A stretch of 64,000 nucleotides of DNA from Actinomycetota bacterium (GTDB taxonomy: Bacteria > Actinomycetota > Actinomycetes > S36-B12), in the NCBI GenBank assembly GCA_005798555.1, contig SYJA01000003.1, positions 1 to 64,000 on the forward strand, given 5' to 3'. Under the pieces are notes generated by a model that did not search any database, was not told the origin of the DNA, and worked only from the letters and a program-made list of their open reading frames with translations. Both the position numbers and the translations under genes were made by a program. Of the stretch, positions 28,619-37,524 are shown one piece after another (the stretch's first letter is position 1; each line of letters starts with the position of its first letter).

Positions 28619-29803
28619 GAATTCCGGTCAGCCAAATGGCTTCTCGACGAGGGTGAGGCACAGACGCTGCCGACGAAGGCACTCATCAACGGCTCATGGG
28701 TCGTAGGATCCAGCGGCACCTTGGCGGTGCACTCCCCGCAGTCCGGTGCGCTCATCGCCGACGTGGCACGCTGTGAGGCCGCCGACGTTGACCGAGCAGT
28801 CAAGGCCGCCCGGGCAGCGCAGCCCGGTTGGACCGCCACCCCGCTGATCGAGCGGGTGCAGATCATGTGCCGAATCCACGGTCTTTTCGCAACCCGCGCC
28901 GAGGAGGTGCTGCGGCACCGCGGACTGTCTTTCCCATCCACTCAGGAGCAGACGAACAACAAGCGGCTCGTACTGACGCATCGCCCGCTAGGCGTCGTTG
29001 GCGTCATCACCCCCTACAACTTCCCCACCGACATCGCGTCAATTGCCCTCGCCCACATCATCGCGTCCGGAAATACTGCCGTCTGGAAGCCGTCCGAGTT
29101 CTCCCCCATCTGTTGCAACATAATCGCCGAGATCTGCTCCGAGGCCGGGCTACCCCCGGGTGTTCTCAATGTCGTGCATGGCATGGGTGATATCGGCGCT
29201 GCGATCGTGGAGCATGGCGACGTTGACGGGATCTTCTTAACCGGCTCCACCGCCGCCGGTCTGCGCATCGCGGAGAAGGCCGCGCTTCGCCCACGCCTGC
29301 TGGAACTCGGCGGTGATGGCCCGGCCACTGTCCTTGCCGATGCCGATATCGATGCGGCCGTAGCGGGCGCGATAAACGCCCGCTTCTACTACGCCGGGCA
29401 GGTTTGCACCTCGGGTGAGCGGCTCCTGGTGCACGCCGATATCCACGCTGAGTTCGTTTCGAAGCTAAAGGCGCGGGTCGCGCAACTACGCATCGGCGAC
29501 CCCGGCCTAGATGACACCGACATGGGGCCGCTGCGAGGCTCCGCCACGCTCGCTTGCGTGGTCAATCACGTCGAGGGCGCACGTGCCCTGGGCGCAGAGG
29601 TTACCCAGTACGGCACCGTGAACATTAACGAGACAAGCAACTACTGGGACCAGCTCGCACCATTTGGTGGCACCGGTAACAGTGGCTTGGGCCGCAAACT
29701 CTCGCAATGGTTCCTCGAGCGCTTCACCGAGCAAAAGCTGCTCGTATTTGACCTAGGCGATACCGAGGTGCGCTACAACCGGCGCGCCGAGGGCGGTTGG
29801 TAA
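28619..29803 (+). pseudogene. Decayed aldehyde dehydrogenase
   Basis: ALDH homology starts upstream of the ORF (KALINGSWVVGSSGTLAVHSPQSG, frame open from 28616 with no ATG/GTG). Lacks ~35-40 aa between EEVLRH and LVLTHRPLGVVG, and ~70 aa including EEIFGPV between GAEVTQYG and TVNINE. Catalytic Cys segment YYAGQVCTSGERLLV retained. Confidence 0.75.
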
Positions 29804-29805
29804 CA

Positions 29806-29846
29806 CGCGAACGGGCCCGCACCTATTGGCACGGGCCCGCCGTTAA
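29806..29846. terminator. Terminator-like hairpin between convergent genes
   Basis: AACGGGCCCG (29810-29819) faces CGGGCCCGCCGTT (29832-29844). Confidence 0.6.
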
Positions 29847-29883
29847 CGAAATCGAATCGCCTTAGACGCGTAAACGAACTGCG

Positions 29884-30204
29884 TTAGAGACCAACTACCT
29901 CACGAAGCAAAGTCACGCCGTGATTTACCGAGTTGCGCACATCCGTGGCTCTGGTTTCCACCCGCGTGCGTGCGCCGGTGACCATGTCACCGACATTGAG
30001 ATTCAACAGATCCACTTTGGGTAGCTGAACTTTAGGTAGGTCGATCTTTGGCAGCTCGAACTTAGGCAGCTCAAATGGCAAACTCGCCTTAGCGGTGCTC
30101 GCCGCCTTCGCCGTGGTGGCCTTGGCGCTGCCGGCTGCTTTGGTAGTGGTGGCCTTCGCCGCCGCGGCGGCCTTCTTGGTTGATGTGGTTACCTTGCTTG
30201 TCAT
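29884..30204 (-). CDS. Lys/Ala-rich protein with LPKxx pentad repeats (HbhA-like position)
   Basis: MTSKVTTSTKKAAAAAKATTTKAAGSAKATTAKAASTAKAS then LPFELPKFELPKIDLPKVQLPKVDL; starts overlapping the XRE regulator stop. Confidence 0.7.
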   Translation of the reverse strand: MTSKVTTSTKKAAAAAKATTTKAAGSAKATTAKAASTAKASLPFELPKFELPKIDLPKVQLPKVDLLNLNVGDMVTGARTRVETRATDVRNSVNHGVTLLREVVGL

Positions 30205-30575
30205 GATTTCTCATCCTCTCTTGGTGTTGCCTGCGCCTGGTTCTCAGACTGAAATGCGGCGTAAATTTGCAGCAGTGTCGCTCGTTGCCGTTCGGTGAGC
30301 GTGGCGTCCGAGGCGATGGCCGTGGTGACCACCTCATCCCCCTCCCGCTCCGCCAGAATGCCCGCCCGTACGTACAAGGTTTCCGCGGAAATCCGCAGAC
30401 CCTGAGCGATCCGGCCGAGGATCTCGGCACTGGGTTTACGAAGGCCGCGTTCGACTTGACTCAGGTACGGATTGGAGACCTCCGCCGCCTTGGCCAATTG
30501 GCGCACGGACATCTGCGCCTGGTCGCGCTGCTCGCGGATGAACCCGCCGAGCCCGCTCACGTCGATTCTTGCCAT
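30201..30575 (-). CDS. XRE family HTH transcriptional regulator (Rv0474-like)
   Basis: REQRDQAQMSVRQLAKAAEVSNPYLSQVERGLRKPSAEILGRIAQGLRIS HTH; ATG at 30575. Confidence 0.88.
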   Translation of the reverse strand: MARIDVSGLGGFIREQRDQAQMSVRQLAKAAEVSNPYLSQVERGLRKPSAEILGRIAQGLRISAETLYVRAGILAEREGDEVVTTAIASDATLTERQRATLLQIYAAFQSENQAQATPREDEKS

Positions 30576-30645
30576 GGGACCAGTATGCCCCGGGAGTGCT
30601 TGCAATTGCAAACGCACGTGCTAGCAGTGGCTAGCGTGACCTATG

Positions 30646-31608
30646 TCACCCGGCCAAGACGCTGGCTACCCGCCCGACCGGCACCCCGCCCCCCAGCAAT
30701 GGCACGGTGGCCAGGGGCCCCAGGGGCCGGGGATCTGCACCCATGCGCGTCAGCAGGGCAGCCACCGTCACCGTGCGCCCGCGATCGGCACCGTCTTCCA
30801 TCTTGACCGCAAAGGCGCGGCCATCAGGGAAAGCGCCCACATAAACACCTTCGGCGCCATCCTTCGCGACCAGGCCCGGTACCGCGCGCATGAACTCGGT
30901 GACGTCACGGCGCGAGCCACCTACCTGCTGGGGCCAAGCCCGCATCGCGTCCACCACCCGACGACCAGATGATTGCTCATCACCTTGGACCAGCCGGGAG
31001 ACCGACCGAGCCAGCCCGGCTAGTGAGATTGCCAGCACCGGCGCACCACAGCCATCTACCCCGATCGCCCTGATCGGCTCGCCCGCGCACCGCTCGACCT
31101 CGCGGACGATTTCAAGTTGCAATGGGTGCGAAGGGTCACGATAGTTCTTGATCTGCCAACCATTAATTACACAAGTCGCCAACATGGATGCGTGCTTACC
31201 TGAACAGTTCATCGCAATTGGCACGGCTTCTCGGCCAGCCACGATCCAGGAATCCCGCTCTACCTCGTCGAGTGGGAAATCAGGTGGAGTCTGCAAATCC
31301 GCTTCGGTGAGCCCGGCTCCCCCCAAGATTTCGCGTACTGCGTCAAGATGAATCTGTTCACCACTGTGCGAGGCTGCGGCAAGGGCGAGCAGGTGCGGCG
31401 GTAGATCTAACCCGAGGTTGACCAGTGCCGTTGCCTGCGCCGGCTTATTCGATGAACGCGGGAAGATAACTCGATTTGGATCCCCCCAGGATTCGACGAC
31501 GTCGCCGTGCGGGCTCACGATCACGGCATGGCCACTGTGCACGCCCTCGACAAACCCACTACGGGATACCTTCGCGAGTACCACTGCATCGGTCGGGTGT
31601 GAGGCCAC
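30646..31608 (-). CDS. Asparaginase (AnsA/L-asparaginase II family)
   Basis: RSGFVEGVHSGHAVIVSPHGDVVESWGDPNRVIFPRSSNKPAQATALV; NCSGKHASML; DGCGAPVLA. Confidence 0.92.
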   Translation of the reverse strand: MASHPTDAVVLAKVSRSGFVEGVHSGHAVIVSPHGDVVESWGDPNRVIFPRSSNKPAQATALVNLGLDLPPHLLALAAASHSGEQIHLDAVREILGGAGLTEADLQTPPDFPLDEVERDSWIVAGREAVPIAMNCSGKHASMLATCVINGWQIKNYRDPSHPLQLEIVREVERCAGEPIRAIGVDGCGAPVLAISLAGLARSVSRLVQGDEQSSGRRVVDAMRAWPQQVGGSRRDVTEFMRAVPGLVAKDGAEGVYVGAFPDGRAFAVKMEDGADRGRTVTVAALLTRMGADPRPLGPLATVPLLGGGVPVGRVASVLAG

Positions 31609-31634
31609 TCGCGAATCATGGCACGCTTGGCTCC

Positions 31635-32114
31635 ATGAGGGCAGTCGTGCAACGTGCAGCAGGTGCCAAAGTCAGCGTTGATGGCGAGGTCGTGGGCCAA
31701 TTCAGCGGTCCCGGGCTCGTGGTCTTCGTCGGTGTTACCCATACCGACACGGTGCTGGCGGCAGCGGCACTTGCAAACAAGGTCTACGACATGCGGCTGT
31801 TTTCGCGCGATCACGCCAAGGTGGTTGGCGTGGAAATTCCCGATGACGCCAGCCGCGAGCTCTCCGCGGCTGAACTTAGGCTCCCGGTGCTGGTCATCAG
31901 CCAATTCACTTTGTACGCGGAGACGAAAAAAGGCCGCCGGCCGACCTGGGACCAAGCTGCGCCCGGGCCGGTGGCAGAACCACTAGTTGACGCCGTCGTT
32001 CTCTCCTTGCGTGCGCGCGGGGTCGAAGTGGCAACCGGTCGATTTGGTGCCGACATGCAAGTGTCGCTGGTCAATGACGGTCCGGTGACTATCACCGTCG
32101 AAGTAGACGGCTAA
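31635..32114 (+). CDS. dtd: D-aminoacyl-tRNA deacylase
   Basis: MRAVVQRAAGAKVSVDGEVVG, VISQFTLYAETKKGRRPTWDQAAPG, VNDGPVTITVE. Confidence 0.95.
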   Translation: MRAVVQRAAGAKVSVDGEVVGQFSGPGLVVFVGVTHTDTVLAAAALANKVYDMRLFSRDHAKVVGVEIPDDASRELSAAELRLPVLVISQFTLYAETKKGRRPTWDQAAPGPVAEPLVDAVVLSLRARGVEVATGRFGADMQVSLVNDGPVTITVEVDG

Positions 32115-32155
32115 CCGAACCCTTGACCAGCGACGCTGCACCAGTAGGTAAGGAC

Positions 32156-32375
32156 TTAACGCGCCGTGACTCCGGCTGGCTCGGCCGCTCCATTTAGGTT
32201 GCTGGCACTTGATGCACAGAAACCAAATGAGGTGACACTGCGTCCCGGTGCTAATTGCGCCGCCCAGGGTGCCGGGGTTACCGTCACAGCAGTTCCGGAC
32301 CGCACCAAGTTGCCATCCCAAGTTGAGTCCTTCAACATCGTGACGGTGAGGAGTTGGGCAGCAGGCGGCAGTGTC
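32156..32375 (-). pseudogene. Remnant of a second CBM2-like half-domain in another frame downstream of the GH5 stop
   Basis: YPTLPPAAQLLTVTMLKDSTWDGNLVRSGTAVTVTPAPWAAQLAPGRSVTSFGFCASSASNLNGAAEPAGVTAR matches the C-terminal half of CBM2. Confidence 0.65.
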
Positions 32376-34035
32376 GGGTAACCAACGGGGTAACCGACGG
32401 GCTAACACTTGGAGTTGGCGTGCTGGCGCCGACAATTCGTGTAGTGGCCATGACCGCCGCCGGAGCTGCACCGGTGACACATAACCCGGTATCGGTGAAG
32501 GAGGAGCCGGCAGCGGCACCGGCCCAACTCGGTGGCGTCACCAAGACGTGATTACCGACCCGAGTAAAGGTGCCGTTCCACGTGGTAGAAACGGCGCCAC
32601 CGATCGCAAGATCAAATTCGATTTTATCGATGATGATCTTGTTGCTAGTACCGTTTTGCACGCCCAGCTTTCCGCACCAACCACCCGGCCACGAAGAGTC
32701 AGTGACGATCTTTGCGGTAATGACGCCGCTGGTGATCCCCGGATTCGCCGGCCCGGTGGTGGGTGCCGGATCTACTGCCAGCGTCGGCGTCGGCGTTGGC
32801 GTTGGCAGCGGCGCAACGGTACCGGCAAATGCAATTGCCTCCTTGTTCATCAGCGAGCGCAGCAACGCCATCTTGGCAAGGTTGATGGTCCGCCAGTCGT
32901 CTAGGAGCACACCACCGGTATCTCCCGAGTTGGGATTCCACGACCAAAATGTCCAACTGATGCTCTTTCGGCCCAGGTAGTCAGCAAACTGCCTAATCCA
33001 CCGACCTTCTTTCGTATCAAGGCCGACATTCTTGGCACCGAACTCCCCGATGAGGACCGGCGCCGTGCCAGCGTCAACGAGATAGCCAAAGCCCTTTTCC
33101 CAACGGTCCGCCAAAATCGACGCTTGATTCGAACCCGAAAACCACGGCTGGGCAAAGACACCTGGTCCGTATTCATGTGGTGAGTACACGAGTTTATTCG
33201 ACTTGGAAAGGCGCACCGGGTTAGCGCGTGCCCCCTCGAGGTTTCCGCCCCACCAATGCCGATCAAGTTTTTGCCCGCCGGCAACTTGACCCTCGATACC
33301 CTCGACGAGGATAAGCATGTTCGGATTCTGTGCAAGCACAGCATTGCCGGCGAGTTCCGCGGCACGACGCCAGTCAGTCGCTAAGCCGGTACCCCAAGTG
33401 GCCGAACCGTGCGGCTCGTTCTTCAAGTCAGCCCCGATGACATTGGGTCTATCCGAATACCGCTTAGCGAGCGCCTGCCAGGTACCAAGCCAATTCGCTT
33501 CGGTGTAACCGTTTTGCCCATACCAAAGGTCGTACATGAAACCATCATCTGCCTGCGAGTGGTTATCAAGGATGATCATCAACCCTTGCCTTGCGGCCTC
33601 GTCAATGATTACGTCCATCACCTGCTGTGGGGTCTTGCCGGCCAACGCTGCATTTAGACCATTTGCGTAATCGATGCCACTGGTTGTCGATGCATCCATC
33701 GCCTGCAGCGAGAAGGGCAGCCGCACGGTGTTGAAGCCCTGGGCTTTGATCTGCGCCAGCATCTCCTTGTAGTCGCGACTCCATAAGCCGTGGGGAGCAT
33801 GGTTGGCGGTCTCGAAGCCAAACCAGTTGACACCCTGCAAGGTGACGGTGGCTCCCGTGGCATCGATGATCTTGCTTCCACTCGTTGACAGCGGCAGTGC
33901 CGGCAAGCCGGCCGCGGCAATAGCGTTCGGAGCGTTAACAACCCCAACCCCCGCGGCCAAGGCCGTGAGAATCAGGCCCAAAACGAGTGAAATAGCGGTT
34001 TTTCGATGAATTCGGGGTTGCTCAATTGAGGTCAT
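32332..34035 (-). CDS. Secreted GH5 cellulase with CBM2-like domain; C-terminus frameshifted
   Basis: Signal peptide; GVNWFGFETANHAPHGLWSRDY, VIGADLKNEPHG (acid/base Glu), APVLIGEFGAK (nucleophile Glu), P/T linker then WPGGWCGKLGVQNGTSNKI...CVTG CBM2-like. Ends RHCRLLPNSSPSRC* out of family context. Confidence 0.88.
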   Translation of the reverse strand: MTSIEQPRIHRKTAISLVLGLILTALAAGVGVVNAPNAIAAAGLPALPLSTSGSKIIDATGATVTLQGVNWFGFETANHAPHGLWSRDYKEMLAQIKAQGFNTVRLPFSLQAMDASTTSGIDYANGLNAALAGKTPQQVMDVIIDEAARQGLMIILDNHSQADDGFMYDLWYGQNGYTEANWLGTWQALAKRYSDRPNVIGADLKNEPHGSATWGTGLATDWRRAAELAGNAVLAQNPNMLILVEGIEGQVAGGQKLDRHWWGGNLEGARANPVRLSKSNKLVYSPHEYGPGVFAQPWFSGSNQASILADRWEKGFGYLVDAGTAPVLIGEFGAKNVGLDTKEGRWIRQFADYLGRKSISWTFWSWNPNSGDTGGVLLDDWRTINLAKMALLRSLMNKEAIAFAGTVAPLPTPTPTPTLAVDPAPTTGPANPGITSGVITAKIVTDSSWPGGWCGKLGVQNGTSNKIIIDKIEFDLAIGGAVSTTWNGTFTRVGNHVLVTPPSWAGAAAGSSFTDTGLCVTGAAPAAVMATTRIVGASTPTPSVSPSVTPLVTRHCRLLPNSSPSRC

Positions 34036-34069
34036 GGCCTGGTTATTCCCAACTGGCTCAGATCTAAAC

Positions 34070-35047
34070 CTAAATCGTCAAAGTATTTTCCTGGGCCGCT
34101 GCCACATCGCCCTCATCCGTTCTAACAGTCAGCACAGCATCAAAGGGCACCTTGCGTTTGATAATGGCCGTCGCGATCGGGCCGAGTTCGTAGTGGCGGG
34201 CCGCCGAACCTACCCAGCCCACCTCGTCATCGCCCGCAAATACCCGAGCACCATGGCCGGGGAGGATCTCCGGTGCGCCATCTAGATGCAATAGCACCAG
34301 TCGCCTGGGCGGCTTACCCAAGTTCTGCACGCGGGCCACGGTCTCCTGACCGCGGTAGCACCCCTTTTGCAGGTGGACCGCCGAGCCGATCCAGCCCACC
34401 TCATGCGGCAAGGTCTTGTGGTCGGTTTCAAACCCAAGCCGCGGCATCGAGGCCGCAACCCTTAGCGCTTCGAGAGCCCAGCTGCCGCTGCGCTCGGGCG
34501 CGCCCGTAAGTCGCGCGGGTAGTTCCTCTCGCGGCAGTATCACCTCGCGTCCACGAAATCCGCTGCTCGCAAAAGGCTCGGGGACCAACCAAGTCGGGTG
34601 GTTTGCATCAATCGATGCGATCGGCTCCCAAACCACCGCGAACCTCGAAGTGACATTGGAAATTGTCACGCGCAACATGAACTGCATCGACACCAGGTAC
34701 TTTTCCAAGGTATCGGCCGTGCCTGGCTCAACAATGAGCCAGGTGGTTTCACCGTCGTCAACTAGATGAAGCTCATGTTCCACGTGCCCGTGCGGGCTCA
34801 GAATCAATACCAAGGCGGACTCACTCGGCTGCAGGTTCTGTAGGTGCTGGGTTGTCAGCGTATGCATCCATGTGAGCCGGTCGGGGCCGGTAACTGTTAC
34901 CACCCCACGATTAGAAATATCCACGACGCTCATGCCGTCGGCTAGAAACCGCTGTTCGCGGTGCGGATCCCCAAAATGCCACGCGATTGACTCGTCAACG
35001 AATCCGGCTGGCCCGGCCACCGCAAGCGGCAAGTCCAACGACGTCAC
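34070..35047 (-). CDS. ygfZ: YgfZ/GcvT-domain folate-binding protein
   Basis: GVVTVTGPDRLTWMHTLTTQHL; LQKGCYRGQETVARVQNLGKPPRRLVLL (KGCYxGQE); GTG 35047 overlaps upstream stop. Confidence 0.92.
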   Translation of the reverse strand: MTSLDLPLAVAGPAGFVDESIAWHFGDPHREQRFLADGMSVVDISNRGVVTVTGPDRLTWMHTLTTQHLQNLQPSESALVLILSPHGHVEHELHLVDDGETTWLIVEPGTADTLEKYLVSMQFMLRVTISNVTSRFAVVWEPIASIDANHPTWLVPEPFASSGFRGREVILPREELPARLTGAPERSGSWALEALRVAASMPRLGFETDHKTLPHEVGWIGSAVHLQKGCYRGQETVARVQNLGKPPRRLVLLHLDGAPEILPGHGARVFAGDDEVGWVGSAARHYELGPIATAIIKRKVPFDAVLTVRTDEGDVAAAQENTLTI

Positions 35048-35493
35048 AATTCGTCTTCCCTTAAATCCTCGCCCGACTTGCCCTCGCATTTCGAGCAATG
35101 CCCGTGGATGGCCATATGCGAGATATCAGTCGTGAACCCTTGGTCCGCGCGCAGGCGATCAACAAAAGTAGCCGCCACGCCAGCCGGGACACTCACGACC
35201 GAGGAACAACGGTCACAGACCAGATGGATGTGGAGTTCTTCATCGACCGCATGATAGGTCGGGGCCCCGTGCCCGATATGGGCATGGGTGACGAGGCCGA
35301 CACTTTCCAGAACCTCAAGGGTGCGGTAGACCGTGGAGAGGTTCACGCCCGTAGCGGTGCGCTGCACTTCGACCAAAATGGTCTCCGGGGTTCCGTGTTG
35401 CAACCGCTCGACAGCCTCAAGCACCAGCTGGCGCTGTGGGGTTATGCGAAAACCGTGCTCGTGCAGGCGCCTATCCCAATCCTCACTCGCCAC
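35044..35493 (-). CDS. Fur family transcriptional regulator
   Basis: GFRITPQRQLVLEAVE, NLSTVYRTLEVLESVGLV, HIHLVCDRCSSV, HGHCSKCEG. Confidence 0.94.
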   Translation of the reverse strand: MASEDWDRRLHEHGFRITPQRQLVLEAVERLQHGTPETILVEVQRTATGVNLSTVYRTLEVLESVGLVTHAHIGHGAPTYHAVDEELHIHLVCDRCSSVVSVPAGVAATFVDRLRADQGFTTDISHMAIHGHCSKCEGKSGEDLREDEL

Positions 35494-36031
35494 TTTCGTC
35501 TCCCTCAGCGATACGGGTAAGGGTAGCCGCGAGGTGATTGGTCATCTGCTGACCCATTGCAGCCATGTCGAAAGTCCAAAGCAGTCTGTCTTCGACTAAG
35601 CCATAGAGCCGGTGGCCATCGGTGTACTCCTTGGCGCTCTGCGTGCGGGCAACGACATCCGTGCGGAGTTCCGCACGGGCGCCGGTGATAACTGCATCCT
35701 CGATCCCGGTCACCTCAATTTGCCCGTACCAAACTTCGGCGTAGCCGGTCGGATGGGCGAGTTGCATTTCGAGCCGATTATCCGGGCGTGGGCGCCAGAA
35801 TCCAGTTTCAGTACCGAGCGGACGAACGCGGTTGCCGTCATCGTCGAGTAACCAACTACGTGACCAGTAGGAAATAAATGGTCGCCCGTCGCAGGCGAAT
35901 GAAACTTCTTGCCCGAATCGGAAATCCGCAATCGTTGGATACTGCCCGGTGCCAACGCCAACCCAATGGCCGACCAACCAAGAAAGCGGTAGCAACTCCT
36001 TAGGGAGAACCCCGACCGCGGTAGCGGCCAT
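35483..36031 (-). CDS. Nitrobindin-family (FABP-like heme-binding) protein
   Basis: LSWLVGHWVGVGTGQYPTIADFRFGQEVSF...YWSRSW...TETGFWRP; typical GxWxGxGxGxYPTI motif. Confidence 0.88.
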   Translation of the reverse strand: MAATAVGVLPKELLPLSWLVGHWVGVGTGQYPTIADFRFGQEVSFACDGRPFISYWSRSWLLDDDGNRVRPLGTETGFWRPRPDNRLEMQLAHPTGYAEVWYGQIEVTGIEDAVITGARAELRTDVVARTQSAKEYTDGHRLYGLVEDRLLWTFDMAAMGQQMTNHLAATLTRIAEGDESGE

Positions 36032-36034
36032 GAC

Positions 36035-36148
36035 TCACTCACCGCCTGTCATTGGTGCATCTAGCAATCGGTAAACCAGATAAAGGCAGCCGCCGGAAAG
36101 CAGCAAAGTGGCGCCGATTAGGAGGGTGGCTATCAATGCATCGAACAC
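36035..36148 (-). CDS. Possible 37-aa single-TM protein
   Basis: GTG at 36148: VFDALIATLLIGATLLLSGGCLYLVYRLLDAPMTGGE, hydrophobic; position only, no homology seen. Confidence 0.35.
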   Translation of the reverse strand: MFDALIATLLIGATLLLSGGCLYLVYRLLDAPMTGGE

Positions 36149-36167
36149 ATACGGCAGCCTACTCCCT

Positions 36168-36542
36168 ATGAGTGGATCTGAATCCCGTCGCTTACTGGTC
36201 AAAGTGATGGTCGGCGCTGATGCACCTGAGCGCTGCTCACAGGGCTTCACCGTTGCCGCGATGGCCGCCGCCTCCGGTGTCGGGGTTGGGCTTTGGCTAA
36301 CCGGTGAGGCAGCTTGGTTCGCCTTACCAGGGCGCGCAGACGATTTCGTCCTAGCACATGCAGCGCCGCTATCGGATCTGCTTACCGGCATTTTGGCTGC
36401 CGGTACCGTCACCGTTTGCACCCAGTGCGCCCAGCGACGTGGCATTGAGGCCGCCGACGTGATTCCTGGAATCCGCATCGCCGGCGCCGCGGTGTTCGTC
36501 GAGGAAGCAATTCAGCCCGGGGTCCAGGCCCTCACCTACTAA
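36168..36542 (+). CDS. DsrE-family protein
   Basis: LLVKVMVGADAPERCSQGFTVAAMAAASGVGVGLWLTGEAAWFALPG; CTQCAQRRGI. Confidence 0.78.
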   Translation: MSGSESRRLLVKVMVGADAPERCSQGFTVAAMAAASGVGVGLWLTGEAAWFALPGRADDFVLAHAAPLSDLLTGILAAGTVTVCTQCAQRRGIEAADVIPGIRIAGAAVFVEEAIQPGVQALTY

Positions 36543-36543
36543 G

Positions 36544-36999
36544 TCAGCCGGCAGATGACAGGCGCTTAGCTAGTACAAACACTTCACAGCCCAAGCAGAA
36601 GTTGAATGCCGCATTGAGGAAGGCCGCCGCCAGCGCAATAGCAACCGCGACGGTGGCAATCAAAGTACTCCCGAGAAGAATGGCCGCCAATGCGAATGCA
36701 ACAAAACAAAACCCAACTAATTGCGCAAATCGCGGTGGGGCCGCCGCCTCCAGCTCGACCGGTGCCGAGAGCCGAGGTGAGACGAAGGTCCGGAAAACCC
36801 AGCCATAGGGCTGGGCCCATAACCCCACAAAGGCGCCTAGAGCAAAGATGATCACCTGCCACGCGAGGAGTGCCGAGCCAACCGGGGTACCCATGGTGAT
36901 CAGCGCGATGGCAAGCACCACGGTGGTGATGGCACCTCCGAACCTAGGCCCCCGAGGGTCAATACGCGCGCGCGTGCAAACTTCGGTTGTGGTTGTCAT
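36544..36999 (-). CDS. DUF4395 domain membrane protein
   Basis: IDPRGPRFGGAITTVVLAIAL...FNFCLGCEVFVLAKRL; upstream of a thioredoxin-like gene. Confidence 0.8.
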   Translation of the reverse strand: MTTTTEVCTRARIDPRGPRFGGAITTVVLAIALITMGTPVGSALLAWQVIIFALGAFVGLWAQPYGWVFRTFVSPRLSAPVELEAAAPPRFAQLVGFCFVAFALAAILLGSTLIATVAVAIALAAAFLNAAFNFCLGCEVFVLAKRLSSAG

Positions 37000-37083
37000 G
37001 TGGCAAAGGTAGGTTGCCGTTCAGTAGCCCATAGGTGGCCTTCAGTACTTAAGTCTGCTGGCTACTTGCAAGGATTTTGCAGG

Positions 37084-37524
37084 CTAGTCGAGTTGGCCCA
37101 AGGCCGCGATCACATCGACCTTTCTTGGCAAGCCACTTGCTCGGCGTCGTATGCGCCCCTCCTCATCTAGAACCAGCACCGTTGGCGTGCGCCTGATATC
37201 GAGTGCGCGCACCAGATCCAGATTGGCTTCGGCATCGATATCAACGTGCGCAACTCCGTCGACCATGCCACTTACCTCGATCAGGATTTGTCGAGTGGCG
37301 CGGCAGGGCTGGCAAAAAGCTGACGAAAACTGCACGAGGGTGGCACGGGCACCAAGGTCCCCACCGATGGTCTGCGCATCAAGGATCGCAACACCATGTT
37401 CTGTGGTCCCGGCACTGCGATGCTCGACCGTTTTCATCCGTCCGCTATTCGAGCGGTGCCAGAGCCCAAATGCGGTAGCCAGAATCACTATCGCAAGCAC
37501 CATGAAAATGCCAGTCATTGGCAA
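37084..37524 (-). CDS. Membrane-anchored thioredoxin-family protein
   Basis: N-terminal TM; TLVQFSSAFCQPCRATRQIL (CxxC); RRTPTVLVLDEEGRI. Confidence 0.88.
   Translation of the reverse strand: MPMTGIFMVLAIVILATAFGLWHRSNSGRMKTVEHRSAGTTEHGVAILDAQTIGGDLGARATLVQFSSAFCQPCRATRQILIEVSGMVDGVAHVDIDAEANLDLVRALDIRRTPTVLVLDEEGRIRRRASGLPRKVDVIAALGQLD

Noticed and set aside
30095-30298. Plus-strand ORF MLAAFAVVALALPAALVVVAFAAAAAFLVDVV, apparent membrane peptide.
   Set aside because: It is the exact antisense of the Lys/Ala-rich coding tract, so the hydrophobicity is a coding artefact.
31983-32519. Long minus-strand ORF (178 aa) antisense to dtd and overlapping the GH5 tail.
   Set aside because: Composition is Pro/Arg/Ser-rich shadow-ORF type with no family motif; dtd and CBM2 signals explain the interval.
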